A program made the position numbers and the translations under genes. A stretch of 64,000 bases of DNA from Dichetophora obliterata (Eukaryota; Arthropoda; Insecta; Diptera; Sciomyzidae): positions 50,471,482-50,535,481 of the forward strand of contig OY986439.1 of assembly GCA_963920525.1 (NCBI GenBank), written 5' to 3'. Shown here one piece after another: positions 1-10,868 of the stretch; position 1 is the first letter of the stretch; each line of letters starts with the position of its first letter. Under the pieces are notes generated by a model. It was not told the DNA's origin. It made no database searches and saw only the letters and a program-made list of their open reading frames with translations.

Positions 1-501
1 TTTTAAAATAAATTCAAATTTGGATTGCAAAGATAACATTAACTCCTTAGTTGGTAAAATGTATATGGTGCTCAGGAAACTAAGGTTCACTGTTGAGTTT
101 ATTTCATAAGAGATGAAGTTTAAACTCACTGAAAACTTTTAAGTACCACTGACTTCATACAGTGAGCTTGAGTCTGTTCTTATAATGCATCACGATTTGC
201 AGTATGCGCACAACTGATATTTTTTAAGCTTCCAAATTGCAGCGTGATTTTTTTAATACTAATGATGAGTAAAGCTTGATAGAAAAATTACATTTTAGAA
301 TGTTTGACGTTTGCAGTGCTGCAAAATTGCCGCATTATGATGCATTTCCGAACAGACCCCTTGTTTATGGAAACGTAGATGCTGAAGATGCTTATGGAAC
401 ATAGCGCTGCAAGATATATCTTCTAAAAACATTATCATATCTCATCAACTCTCGTCAGATTTTAAACTGTGATACAGTAACTTATTTTTCCATCTGTAAT
501 C
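1..501. other. AT-rich flank without recognised feature
   Basis: No open frame with recognisable family features and no clear inverted repeat was seen before the mariner element. It is probably intergenic or intronic. Confidence 0.4.
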
Positions 502-503
502 TA

Positions 504-1790
504 TTGGGGGTTGGAATTAGTTTTAAAGGTTTTCTAAGAGATGGCGTAACTATCAGTAGATCGCATCGGGCACACCTGTGACTATATTCATTTCAAAGCA
601 CATTGTCTAAGCTTCATTTTTCAGTATGTGTCATTCCACTGAAGTGTAAACAACATATATTTTTTTCTCTGTGAACATGTCGACTTTTGTTCCAACAAAA
701 CGCAATTTGCGGGAAGGTTTACTTTTGTGCTTCCATTTGAAGAAAAAAGCGGTTGAAGCACAACGCACGCTTACTGAGGCTTACGGGGACTATGCTCCAT
801 CGATTTCTACTTGTGAGTACTGGTTCCGTCGGTTTAAAAGTGGTGATTTTGATACGGAAGACAAAGAGCGTCCGGGAAAGCCGAAAAAGTTTAAAGATGA
901 GGAATTGGAGGCTTTGCTCGATGAAGACCCGTGTCAAACCCTTCAAGAATTGTCAGAATCATTGGGAGTCGACTTATCAACGGTCGGCAAACGCTTGAAG
1001 GCCATGGGAATGATTCAAAAGCAAGGAAATTGGGTGCCGTACCAGTTGAAGCCGAGAGACGTTGAACGGCGATTTTGCATGTGCGAACAACTGCTTCAAC
1101 GGCATAAAAGGAAGAGTTTTTTGCATCGTATTGTCACTGGCGATGAAAAGTGGATCCATTACGATAATCCTAAGCGAAAAAAATCGTGGGGACCACCCGG
1201 CCATGCAACAACATCGAGGGCCAAGCCGAATATTCATGGCGCCAAGCTTATGCTGTGTATTTGGTGGGATCAGAAGGGTGTCGTGTACTATGAGCTGCTA
1301 AAACCTAACGAAACCATCACTGGGGAACGCTACCAATAACAATTGATGCAATTGAGCCGAGCATTAAAGGTTAAACGGCCGGAATATGCCAAAAGACACG
1401 ACAAAGTGGTTTTTCAACATGACAACGCACGGCCACATGTTGCAAGAACCGTCAAGGAAACGTTGGAGGCGCTGAATTGGGATGTGCTACCCCACCCGCC
1501 TTTTAGCCCAGACATAGCCCCTTCCGACTACCACCTATTCAGATCGATGACGCATGGCTTGGCTGAGCAGCGCTTCACTTCTTACGAGGATACCAAAAAA
1601 TGGGTCGATTCGTGGATTGCCTCAAAAGACGAATCGTTCTTCCGGCGCGGAATCCATATGCTGCCAGAAAGATGGGAAAATGTTGTAGCTAACGATGGAC
1701 AATACTTTGAATAATATACATTGTACCGTTGTTTCTAAATAAATGCTCAAAAACCGAAAAAAAACCTTTAAAATTAATTCCAACCCCCAA
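504..1790 (+). mobile_element. Mariner element, mauritiana type, near full length
   Basis: The element is 1287 bp, the normal size for mariner. Its ends are 30-bp terminal inverted repeats at 504-533 and 1761-1790, starting TTGGGGGTTGGAATTA, with a single mismatch (G/A) between arms. A TA dinucleotide lies directly outside each end (502-503 and 1791-1792), the expected target duplication. It encodes one transposase interrupted by a single stop codon. Near-identical arms and otherwise open coding sequence suggest a fairly recent insertion. The mauritiana assignment rests on overall resemblance of the protein to Mos1, including its length. Confidence 0.93.
677..1714 (+). pseudogene. Mauritiana-type mariner transposase with one internal stop
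   Basis: The frame runs from ATG at 677 (MSTFVPTK, like the Mos1 start; an upstream GTG at 671 is not a plausible start) to TAA at 1712-1714. It has 345 codons, matching Mos1. The N-terminal half carries helix-turn-helix DNA-binding regions and the linker motif WVPYQL (Mos1 has WVPHEL). The DD34D catalytic residues are visible: GDEKW (first D), QHDNARPH (second D) and PDIAPSDYH (third D). The only lesion is TAA at 1337-1339 inside ERYQ*QLMQL, where Mos1 has a glutamine, so a single C-to-T change of CAA explains it. The product would be truncated before the second and third catalytic aspartates and inactive. Confidence 0.93.
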
Positions 1791-2089
1791 TAATTTTATA
1801 CACAAACTTCTACACTCCCGTTGTCCAAATTATTTATTTTAAAAAAATTTTTCCCCGCAATCGGAGCGAACGTGCAATTTCATAGTACCTGATTTTAACT
1901 TTGTATTGTCATCAAGAATGTTTTTTGTAACACTTTGGAATATTTTTCCAACACTTTGGAATATTTTACCAAACTCAATTAAAAATTCGAAATTCTAAGC
2001 ACTTTGAATTGGCAGTCAAGGATTTTTATAATTTATAGTTTTGCAATGCTGCTATAAATTTATGAAATATGATTGTATATTTTGCACTC

Positions 2090-2329
2090 TTTGTAGTCTA
2101 GTTAAGAGTGCACTACAATATCAACTCAGAGGTCCTCGGTTAGAATTCGGGATCGTGCATGGTTCTTTTCGCTTTCTTTCTTCTTAATTACAATTAAGAA
2201 TTATTGAAACAAAAAATTCACAACTAAATTATGGAAAATGTGGATTTATAGGACAGAAAGAACTGAGGACTTGAAATTTTTGCCGTGGTTAAGGCATAGC
2301 ACTAGCCTCGGTTATAAGCAATTCATATT
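2090..2329 (+). mobile_element. tRNA-derived SINE (type A), diverged copy
   Basis: A Pol III box A-like stretch (TAGTCTAGTTAAGAGTG near 2094) is followed by a box B-like stretch (GGTTAGAATTCGGG near 2137). The body shares an ordered block with the copy at 4919: here GGTTAAGGCATAGCACTAGCC, there a similar string reading AGGTCAAGGCATAACACTTGC. The 3' part is missing or displaced by the TIR element beginning at 2330. Exact ends are uncertain. Confidence 0.55.
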
Positions 2330-2917
2330 CAGTCCAATCATGAAACATTTTCTCCCGGGAGATGTAAAAGGGGGTTTCCGGTTTTAAGATATAAGATAAA
2401 GACATCTCATTTTTTATTTTACACTAATGATTATTGGCGGTTGATAAACAAAATTGCATTAAAAATTTCCTAAAAGTTTTTAAACTTTATCTTAAAGCCT
2501 AGTACTCTGTTCATTTGCGTGAAATTTCGTTGGCAACATCTATTTATTTGTTGCGTGAAATTTCTCACTTAAAGTTTGTTGCGAGGAATTCCTATGGCAA
2601 CGTTTCTCAGAGAGACTCAGAGAATTAGTTGGGAGATTTCATATGATCTCTCTCTTTTCACTTCAAAATAAATAGGCAGTACAATTAAATTGTCGTGAAA
2701 AAATGTTGCTCAGGAACATGTTGCGATAATTTCACGCAGCGGAAAGGAGTACTGCTCTGACGAACATGTTGTGAAAATTTCCACGCTTGTTTCGCAGCTG
2801 TCACTTTTTGTATAGAGATTTGAGTGGAATTTCACATGAAACTGAACAGAGTACTATTCTTAAAAACGGAAACTCCTTTTTACAACTCCCGGGAGAAAAT
2901 GTTTCATGATTGGGCTG
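2330..2917. mobile_element. TIR element, non-coding, carrying a nested MITE
   Basis: Long terminal inverted repeats of about 50 bp begin CAGTCCAATCATGAAAC on the left; the right arm (ending at 2917) reads CAGCCCAATCATGAAAC in reverse complement, and both continue through ATTTTCTCCCGGGAG. No coding capacity is seen. Removing the inner MITE (2502-2854) leaves about 235 bp. The CAG start is hAT-like, but no convincing 8-bp target duplication was found. Confidence 0.7.
2502..2854. mobile_element. MITE with TA duplication, nested in TIR element
   Basis: The ends GTACTCTGTTCA and TGAACAGAGTAC are perfect inverted repeats flanked by TA at 2500-2501 and 2855-2856. Internally, the motif GTGAAATTTC and relatives recur in both orientations. 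At 353 bp and non-coding, with TA target site, it fits a Tc1/mariner-mobilised MITE. Confidence 0.75.
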
Positions 2918-3813
2918 ATTGTCCTCCACGTTTGTTCCGCCAAATCGGTAATTAACGTATGGTTTTTTCTTTTTTAAAATATATGTACTAGTTTTAAGTC
3001 TATACAGTTATGATTACATATGTGTGAAATTTACCATGAGTTGATGTACTAAATAAGACTTTCAGTGTAATTGTACTGCCATTAAATCTAATAAATACTA
3101 AGCACTAAAAGAACAATTGAATTTTAAAAATAAATATTTTTTAGAATCATAAAATATTATATAGTAATTAAAAATTATTTGTATATATCTTTTATATTTA
3201 TTTTAAAAATAGACTTTAATTTAAACTTTTTGTTTTTGTTCCAAATACCAAATCTGAATTGAACATCGTATAGCAAAAAATATTATCCAAAAATAAATCA
3301 ATGTGCAACGTTTTTTATTAATGCGCACATCACTTAACTTTTTTGCTACAAAAATCAATTTTGTGCTGTAAATCACGTGTTATTGTTGCCGAAAATATTG
3401 CGTCAAAAACTGTTGCCACTGTTGCCATTGTTAAAAGCCACTTTTAAAATTTTAACATAAAATTGTTCTTTAAGTTTAATTATTTTTCCACAACCAATTT
3501 TTGAATTTTCATACAATAATTGTTGAACTAACTCATCGATATTATTTACCCCGCAATAAATTCAAAACAATAGTTTTGGTGATTGTTTATGTTCAAACAC
3601 AAAGGTGTCAAAAGACATATTCTGATTGTGGTAGAAAAAGTATTAAATTGGATTTTCAATATGTGGATTTCCGATATGGTTTACAATTTCTTCAACAGTA
3701 GCACAAATCCTAAAAAAAATTTAACGCAAAATTCTACGACTATCCATAAACCGAAATTATGAGTCGTATTCAAAAAGGTGAAACAATGTTCCGTTGAGCA
3801 AATATACATATGT
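2918..3813. other. AT-rich intergenic stretch
   Basis: Nothing recognisable was seen. Short open frames here have low-complexity AT-driven composition. Confidence 0.4.
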
Positions 3814-3816
3814 TAA

Positions 3817-4089
3817 CAGCCCTATTCTGGCAACTTGACAATAATCAATCAGTATTTTTAAAATTTCTATGTGTTTGTTGTAATTTTTTTATTTCAATAC
3901 AAAATTTAAAGCTCAACAAACAAAATTTTTTAATGAAATTGTCAATAGCTGAAAAGCAGTTGACAATTTTTATCAAAATTTATTATTTTTGAGCTTCAAA
4001 TTTGGTTTTGAAATAAAAAAAATTACAACAAACACAAAGAAAAAATAAAAATACTGGTTGACTATTGTCAAGTTGCCAGAATAGGGCTG
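3817..4089. mobile_element. Palindromic MITE, Harbinger-like target site
   Basis: The 273-bp element is almost wholly palindromic, with arms exceeding 100 bp. The ends read CAGCCCTATTCTGGCAACTT and its complement at 4070-4089. A TAA trinucleotide lies directly outside both ends (3814-3816 and 4090-4092), consistent with the 3-bp TWA duplications of PIF/Harbinger elements. No coding capacity. Confidence 0.75.
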
Positions 4090-4092
4090 TAA

Positions 4093-4841
4093 GTCTTTAA
4101 ACAAATTATGTTAATAAACTACAAAATATTGATAATAATTTACTTAAAAACAACACAAATTATTTATCACCAGTCGGTGTCATTAACGAACATATGATTT
4201 TTTTATCTACATTGTTCCTTCCGGACTTCTACACAATGGCTAGTTTAGGGATACATAGAGGTTAATGAGCTATAAAAAATATTTTAATTAAAAATTTATG
4301 TAGAAATAATGACGTTGTTCATTTTTGTTTTAATACGTATTTTTTAGTTTAGTTTTAGGTGTTTTTTTAGTTTTAAGTCATAAATAATGTAACCAAATGT
4401 CATAAAATAAACATATGCCGCAAGCAAGCATTAATTAAGCAAAGATGAAATGCACAGCTAATAATTATATTCAATTAAATTATATTAAAATAGAATAATG
4501 TTTTTTCAGTTCTATGTTTTTATTATTATTGTTAGACATATGTATGGAATTAATATAAATATCCAAAGACTCAATAAATTTACTTATTAATGCTTGGTTT
4601 TCACTATGCCATTTTCAGTGGTCAGTTGTTATCAATCAAATTGATAATAACATGTTAACATTTTTTCTAACTTTGGCAGTCTTGGAAAATTAAAAAGAAA
4701 TAAATTATTAAATGGAGCTATGCAGAAAATGTTCTAGAGTTTTATTAAGGTAATATTTCTGGTGATAAACTTTTGTGTCGTCATAAAAATGACATAGTGA
4801 AAACCAAGCATTACAATGAAACGAACCTTTAAAAAAATTCA
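4093..4841. other. AT-rich intergenic stretch
   Basis: No gene seen. The missing N-terminal exon of MINDY-3 could lie here or further upstream, but no convincing candidate was found. Confidence 0.35.
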
Positions 4842-4918
4842 CTCTATAGTCTAATGGTAGCTCATAAATTCACTCATAAATTTTCCCTAAAAATTACTTC
4901 CTAAGCGAAATTAAGGCG

Positions 4919-5313
4919 GCCTCTATAGTCTAATGGTAGCGCGGTTGACTGTCGCCCAGGGGTCCCGGGTACGAATCCTGGCTGGGCCATGGTAGCACGT
5001 TATAATCTTTCTTTACTTTGTTCTAATCAAAGAAATTTTAAAACACATAAATTTACGACGAAAAGTTGTAGTTGGTGATGGTAGGTAAGTTTGTAGAGAG
5101 GAACGCTTAGTAACTTGATTGGACTGAGGTCAAGGCATAACACTTGCTTCAGATTTAATATCACATGTGTCTACAGCTTCTGCCACATTAAGAATATCTT
5201 ACACAAAAGTTTCACTTGATTACTCCCTTCTTTCATTCTGTAGTATAACAGTCCAATAATATGGTCTAAGTGCGCTAGTCTAAAGACCTGACGCAACCTT
5301 AACCTAACCTAAG
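4919..5313 (+). mobile_element. tRNA-derived SINE (type A), fuller copy
   Basis: The head resembles a tRNA: GGCC near 4919, a box A (TAGTCTAATGGTAGCG), a tRNA-Asp-like GTC in CTGTCGCC, and a box B (GGTACGAATCC), then a pairable GGCC at about 4984. Anticodon-stem pairing is poor, so this is not a working tRNA. The tail ends CTAAGTGCG...CTTAACCTAACCT, resembling the 3' end of the LOA-like LINE at 28035-30187. A partial head duplicate, CTCTATAGTCTAATGGTAGC, lies 78 bp upstream at 4843-4862. Confidence 0.65.
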
Positions 5314-5977
5314 CGAAATCAACGACTTTTAAATTTTTTTATTCTCTGAAAACCGATTTAGCCTTAAGAATAACATGTTTGTCTCAACAAATAGGCCTTC
5401 TGAAAATCGATTTTCAAGTCATATTTTGTACAAATCATTTAAAAATACTCTGAAAATTTACACAAATAAGTATTTGTATAATTTGTTTTGCGAATCAATT
5501 TTGGGCTGAAAGTGACATGGGCGCCTTGCAAAAAATATCATCTTAAGATCAAAGTTAACTAATTTTCCAAGTTTATTTTTTATACTAATCAGTTTCACAA
5601 AATCATTAATATTTTCTACAAATATTATATAAAAAAATAATCGAATAATAAATAATAAAAAACTGTTCACTAAGGTAAGGCCTATTGTAAGCGCTAAGCC
5701 AGCTATGTTTGCAGCTATAGTGTTGCTGGGTCTGGTATTTAATTTAATTATCAAATAATTTGTTTGTTTATAGATTCTCATTAAGCTTTGGCATATTTGT
5801 GCCTTTTCTGTTTGTTTGTTTTTTGTTGTTACAAATTTATGAAATTCTAATAATTTGTAAACAGACACTAAGCTACTTTGTTTACATGCAATCTGTCTGT
5901 CAACATAATGTTTACTTTATATTTATTTGAATTTCCGTTTTAATAAAAGAGACCTTTTGTTTTTTTCTCAAATGCAG
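5314..5977. other. Sequence preceding the first visible MINDY-3 exon
   Basis: This is probably the 3' part of the first MINDY-3 intron: it ends in a pyrimidine-rich stretch and CAG at 5975-5977. An AT-rich frame on the - strand (5868-5458) resembles no family I know. Confidence 0.5.
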
Positions 5978-7640
5978 GCTTTGAATTTAGCGATGTGGAA
6001 CCATCCGCGTTAGTGCAAAAACAAGGTGGACCATGTGCTGTGATAGCTCCTGTGCAGGCTTATCTGCTTAAAATACTTATTATGGATACACCAGGCCATT
6101 GCCTTAAGGATGTGCGTATTGTTACTGTCTTTCAGCTAAGATTTTGAGTAAAATTTTGTTTTCATTCAATCTCTAGCTCACTGCGGAAAAATGCAAGCGT
6201 TTGCTTATTCAAGCTCTGTGCAACATTTTAACCAAGTGCAAAGCTAACCAATATCGTGTCATAACGCTGCCCTTGGAGCAGTGTGTCGAAGCCAAAGAAA
6301 CGAACACAAATGCAGCAGCCGGGGTTTCAACGAAAAACAACGAAGTCAGCAATTTGGAAAATGTTCGCGAGAGCCGGCCAGAAACACAGGGATGCGACAA
6401 TGCTGAGTGGTCACCTGATGATTTTCATAAACGTTTGCAAGTGTTGCACTTCGGCTCTATCGAACAGTTGGAAAACTATTATATGGAACACTTTGACATT
6501 CTGTCTGCACAGTATGGGGTTTTGTTGTTCATGTACACAGTTTTTCTGACAAAGGTTTGTTTTAATAAACCCTACTCTTAATTATTTTTAATAAAAGTTT
6601 TTAAATAATATTATTTTTGTTACATTTTAGGGCATTGAAAAAGTCAACTCCGAGCTATTGGACACCTCAGAGCCGCTGATACACAATAATTTTGGTTATG
6701 GCTCTCAAGGCTTGATTAATCTGATGCTTACTGGACGCGCCGTTGCTCATGTCTGGGATAATGATCAGGATGTGGGCGGTCTAAAGTTACGCGGTATTGA
6801 TGAACAAAGTGATATTGGTTTCATAACGCTAATGGAACAAATGCGTTACTGTACAGTGGGCTCATTCTTTAAGAATCCACGAAATCCAGTCTGGGTGATG
6901 GGCTCGGAAACACACTTGACTGGTAGGCAAAGGGCATTCAATATGCCATGAAAATAAAAGCGAAAAAAATGTACCACAACTAAAAAAACAACTTATTAGC
7001 TGATTTTTTACTAAAAAAATATATAAATATTTTGCTATTTTCCAGTGTTATTTAGTAACGAAAAGAGGCTAGTTTCACCCGAAACACCATCGGAAATTGC
7101 GAGACGTGTTTTCAAGTCCTACGATCCGGATGGCAATAACTTTATACCGACAGCGGTGTTGCAAGACGTGCTGTCTACACTGGATTTGGTTAGTGAGGCA
7201 GAGTAGTAAGTGCCTTTCTTTATCTTTATTGCTTATGGGGGACATTTATCCTATTTTAACTCACTTGATTGCAGCGTTGAAATTATGCAAAAGCGTCTCG
7301 ATCCCGAAGGTCTGGGCATAATACTGTTAAATGCATTTATGGACGAATTCTTTCCGCTAGAAAGACGTTCCACACCCGATACATTTGATGTTATGCATTA
7401 CAATGGCATACCTGGCGCAAATGAAGGCAATAAGGTATTATTTCATAAAATTTAATCAAACTGGGGTTAATTTTTAATTTACAAATCCGGCAGGTGCGTT
7501 ACTACAAAGGCACAGCCATTTTATTGGAGAGCGATTTGAAATCAGTTTGTGTATCCAATCCAATGCTGACATGTTTGCAAACAAAATGGCCAAATATTGA
7601 AATAAATTGGCATGATTTGCGGATACCTTCATTAAATTGA
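5978..7640 (+). CDS. MINDY3: MINDY-3-type deubiquitinase (FAM188A/CG7332), 5' partial
   Basis: Predicted Lys48-linked polyubiquitin protease. Exons: 5978-6111, 6177-6554, 6631-6922, 7046-7205, 7275-7434 and 7494-7640 (TGA 7638-7640). All introns are GT..AG and all junction phases agree, giving about 422 residues against roughly 445 in the human protein. Exon 1 as seen carries QGGPCAVIAPVQA, with the catalytic cysteine. Exon 2 is a variable Asn/Glu-rich region followed by YGVLLFMYTVFLTK. Exon 3 has SEPLIHNNFGYGSQGLINL and ends in GSETHLT, where the family's catalytic histidine lies; the exon 3/4 junction falls just after it. Exon 4 holds an EF-hand-like SYDPDGNNFIP, exon 5 LDPEGLGIILLNAFMDEFFP, and the C-terminus is LRIPSLN. 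About 25-35 N-terminal residues are missing; the first codon is split at an acceptor, so at least one exon lies upstream. It converges on Flacc. Confidence 0.95.
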
Positions 7641-8330
7641 CACAATCCACAAAAAGAAGGACGCTATCTAAAAAATGCTTAACCACGGCAATCAGCAGAT
7701 GTTGATAGCAACAACACTAAGAACAAAAAAAAAAAAAATAAAAAATAAAAAAATAAAAAAATAGAAAAGCGTACCAAGCAATAGTACTAATTTCCGATAA
7801 CTAACACAATTTCGTTAAAAAACTACACTAGAAACAGCAGCAGCATCTTGAATAAGCATAAAAAATGCAAAATATTTTAAAAATCTTAACTTATTAACAA
7901 GTCAAACACAAGCAAAAATAAAACAAAACAAAACAAAACCAATAAAACAGTTTCTCATAACTCCTCAAATATTGTATGAAAGCAACCAAATTATTGTTTA
8001 AACATACATACATACTATATAATATATATATATATATAAATATAGCTGTCTTAGTGTCAGTCAGCAATCAAATTAAAAATAATTTTAATAAATGTTAATG
8101 CTAAAAGTTTTATGTTACTAACGCGTAAATAATTGTAATTTAATTATAATGATTTTAAGTAAAGTTGAATACTATAAAACAACGCATACAATGAAAAAAA
8201 ACAAAAAGTTATATAAACCACATCTAAACAAACCGAAAAACGATTAAAAATAGAACAACTGGAAACTATAGTATCTAAATGAAAATATAATAAAGTTAAT
8301 TAAATCTCTGATTCCAATACATTTTATCAT
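7641..8330 (+). other. Probable MINDY-3 3' UTR with poly(A) signals
   Basis: A-rich sequence follows the stop, with several AATAAA motifs (near 7917 and 7940) and a later ATAATAAAG near 8289. An AT microsatellite occupies about 8017-8044. The true cleavage site cannot be chosen from sequence. Confidence 0.5.
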
Positions 8331-8607
8331 CTTCTTGTCTATAACGACACACAAAATTGTGCTAGTTTGCTTGTATTTTTTTTTTGCATTTTGAGTCAAT
8401 TTACTCAAGTAATTAACGTTTAGTTGTAAGTGTGCAGGAAATTTATTCCATTTGATTTAATGCAAAAATTTCTTAATTTCAAATATTAAATATACACCAA
8501 TAAGTTGATTGCCTTTAAATTAAAAGTTAGTTGTATTTACGATAAAATCTAGCATATATACTGTATAGTTTAAAAAAAACCAATTAAATAAAAACGTGCA
8601 CATATAA

Positions 8608-8650
8608 TGCACACACACACACACACACATACACATACACATACATAAAT
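8608..8650. repeat. CA-rich microsatellite
   Basis: A run of AC dinucleotides from about 8610 to 8628 passes into imperfect ACATAC units up to about 8647. Confidence 0.9.
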
Positions 8651-9237
8651 TTATGCATGCATGAGTAATTAAAAAAAGAACACAAAGTAATAGAACAAAA
8701 AATTTGTCTTGATCTTGAAGTACATAATTATATATCTAGCATATTAAAAACACAAAAACAAATCTAATTGAAAAATATAACTGAAATAAAAAGAAGAAAC
8801 TAACATCAAGCTTGCCGTTGGATTCACTTATTTCAACAGTCAGTAACGAAGCTGTATATTTTAAACGGGAAATACGAGGGCAATTTGAGAAGTTAGTGAT
8901 TTTTTTTAATTTTAAATACAACAAATGTAGCTTTAAATGCAACACTGATCCTGTCAACTGCAATCTGTTAATAGACTTCTATCAAAATTTCAGCTCGCTG
9001 CGACGCTTACTTTGTGTTTGACAGTCATTGACAGCAGTAGATCTTGTGAATCGTGATCGTGTGCTCATAATTTTTTGCGCAAAAAAAAAACCATCAGCCA
9101 AACCAAGCAAAGGCTTGATAAATACTATGGGGACTCTGCACCATCGATTGCAATGATTCACAAGTGGTTTACTGAATTCCGATGTGGTCGTATAAGCACA
9201 AGTAACGCCGAACGTTCTGGACGCCCAAATGAGATAC

Positions 9238-9376
9238 CAGGGGCCCTACTCGCGTTGCGAAAATGAAACGCTTTGCGCATTCAAATAGAAAATCCCACGT
9301 GGTTATTGCATTACGGAGTACCGATTATGATATTTTGCGATTTTTTTTCGAATTGCAATACGGAGTAGGGCCCCAG
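9238..9376. mobile_element. Small TIR insertion inside degenerate mariner
   Basis: Inserted between codons of the mariner after SGRPNE. Its ends match as inverted repeats: CAGGGGCCCTACTC on the left, CTGGGGCCCTACTC in reverse complement on the right. About 139 bp, non-coding. The ends recall those of the 116-bp hairpin MITEs at 24830 and 39921, though interiors differ. Target duplication not resolved. Confidence 0.65.
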
Positions 9377-9650
9377 AAATAGTCACTAAAATCACGATAT
9401 CGTGTTGGCCGATCGCAGAGTTAAAGTGTGCGAGATTGTTGAGGGCGTAGGCATCTCAAACGAACTGGTGTGGAACATTTTGCGAAATCATTTGGATATG
9501 AAAAAATTATCCGCAAGATGGGTGCCGCGTTTGCTCACTCTCGACCATAAACACGATCGTGTGACGGATTCAAAGGCGTGTTTGGTGATGTTGAACAAAG
9601 ATAAGAACCGTGGACGAAACATGGATCCATTAACAGTCGAAACAATGGAC

Positions 9651-10147
9651 TAGAGGTGGGTAATAGCACAATTTTTTGTGTGTTGACTCACCAGCACATG
9701 TGCACCCTTGTGTGTCAGCACACTGTGCTAGCACAATTGTGCCACAATCGAACAAAGCACTAATAAAAGTGTCGATAACAAATAGAGTGCTAACACCGTT
9801 TTCTATTGATTGGTTTACAATATTCACAAATTGCATATTGTCAATTATTGCAAGTAAACCAAAGTAAAAGCAAAATCAACTGTACTAAGCAAAAACTTAC
9901 AAAATGTAAGTAATACAGTGCACAGTAGCGATAACCAATGAGTGTCAGTGAAGAAGCTTAGCACAACACTCTGCTATTCATCCCAACACAGCATACAAAA
10001 TAAACTTTTAGCGCAAAAGTTCGTCAAAGCTCTTCTCTTTGCGTGCTATTGTGCCACTATGTGAGTTAACGTAGTGTGCTAGCACACACGGCACACTACA
10101 GGGAGTCAGCACAGTGCCATAGCACAGTACTGAGTTACCCACCTCTA
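9651..10147. mobile_element. hAT-type MITE with perfect 8-bp target duplication
   Basis: The 13-bp terminal inverted repeats TAGAGGTGGGTAA are perfect. The flanking CAATGGAC is repeated exactly at 9643-9650 and 10148-10155, an 8-bp duplication typical of hAT insertions. The 497-bp interior is non-coding and rich in short motifs such as GTGCTAGCACA and GCACAC, repeated in both orientations. It splits the degenerate mariner transposase frame. Confidence 0.88.
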
Positions 10148-10868
10148 CAATGGACTTCACCGATCGAACGTGTTCCGAAGATGGCGAAGACGGTGCTGTC
10201 GGCCGGAAAGGTTATAACGACAGTATTTTGGGATAAACTCGGTATAATCTACATCGATTACCTTCCACCGAAAAGAACGATCAATGGCGAATATTATGCA
10301 GCCGAATTGGAACGATTCAACGACGCTTTGAATTAGAAACGAATACGAATTGCTTTCTCATCCAGCATATTCTCCAGAATATGACCCTCTCCGACTATTT
10401 TCTGTTTTAAACCTGAAGAAATGGCTCGTTAGAAAGAGATTCATCACCAGAGAGAAGTTCATCACCGAAATCTATTTTGAGAACCTTCCGAAAACTTATT
10501 ATTCGGTTAGTATCGAAAAATTGGAGGAACGTTGGACGAGGTATATCGAGCTAAAAGGAGGCTATACTAAGGAATACAATTTTTTTGGCGTAAAAATCAT
10601 TCCTTGTTTAATTTTTCACGGAATTATCAAACGGCCCTCGTAATGAGCTTATGGATTGAAGTTTTATGGGTAAGGTTAACCATAGCTTCCTTTCATATTT
10701 TATTTCTTCGCCTTTCGCTAAAGTAAGCGTCATCATATTCCTAACCTACTAACGGTAATGCATCACCTAATTTTTTCCAATGTTTGGAGCTACAAACATT
10801 ATTGGTTGGTTATCAACATGGTTTTGGGAAAGACTTCGATTGAGGTCTAGCCCAATCAACAGTATCCA

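Larger units (their letters stand above)
8875..10640 (+). mobile_element. Degenerate mariner, mellifera/irritans-like, with nested insertions
   Basis: The ends are CGAGGGCAATTTGA on the left and CGAGGGCCGTTTGA (reverse complement) on the right, with TA at 8873-8874 and 10641-10642. The 1766-bp length is inflated by insertions at 9238-9376 and 9651-10147. Transposase pieces occur in order: YGDSAPS and ERSGRPNE (9075-9237), DRRVKVCEIVEGVGIS and KLSARWVPRLL (9405-9640), SAGKVITTVFWD and IIYIDYL (10170-10337), LKKWLVRKRF and LEERWTRYIELKG (10350-10570). The first (DETW) and second (HQDNA) catalytic aspartate regions are absent, and the third motif is degraded. The element is dead. Confidence 0.9.

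Noticed and set aside
4919..4989. Functional tRNA-Asp gene
   Set aside because: Box A/B and a GTC triplet are present, but the anticodon stem does not pair and the sequence runs into a SINE body with a recurring tail.
5458..5868. 136-codon frame on the - strand
   Set aside because: AT-driven composition, no family features, and it lies in the intron before the first visible MINDY-3 exon.
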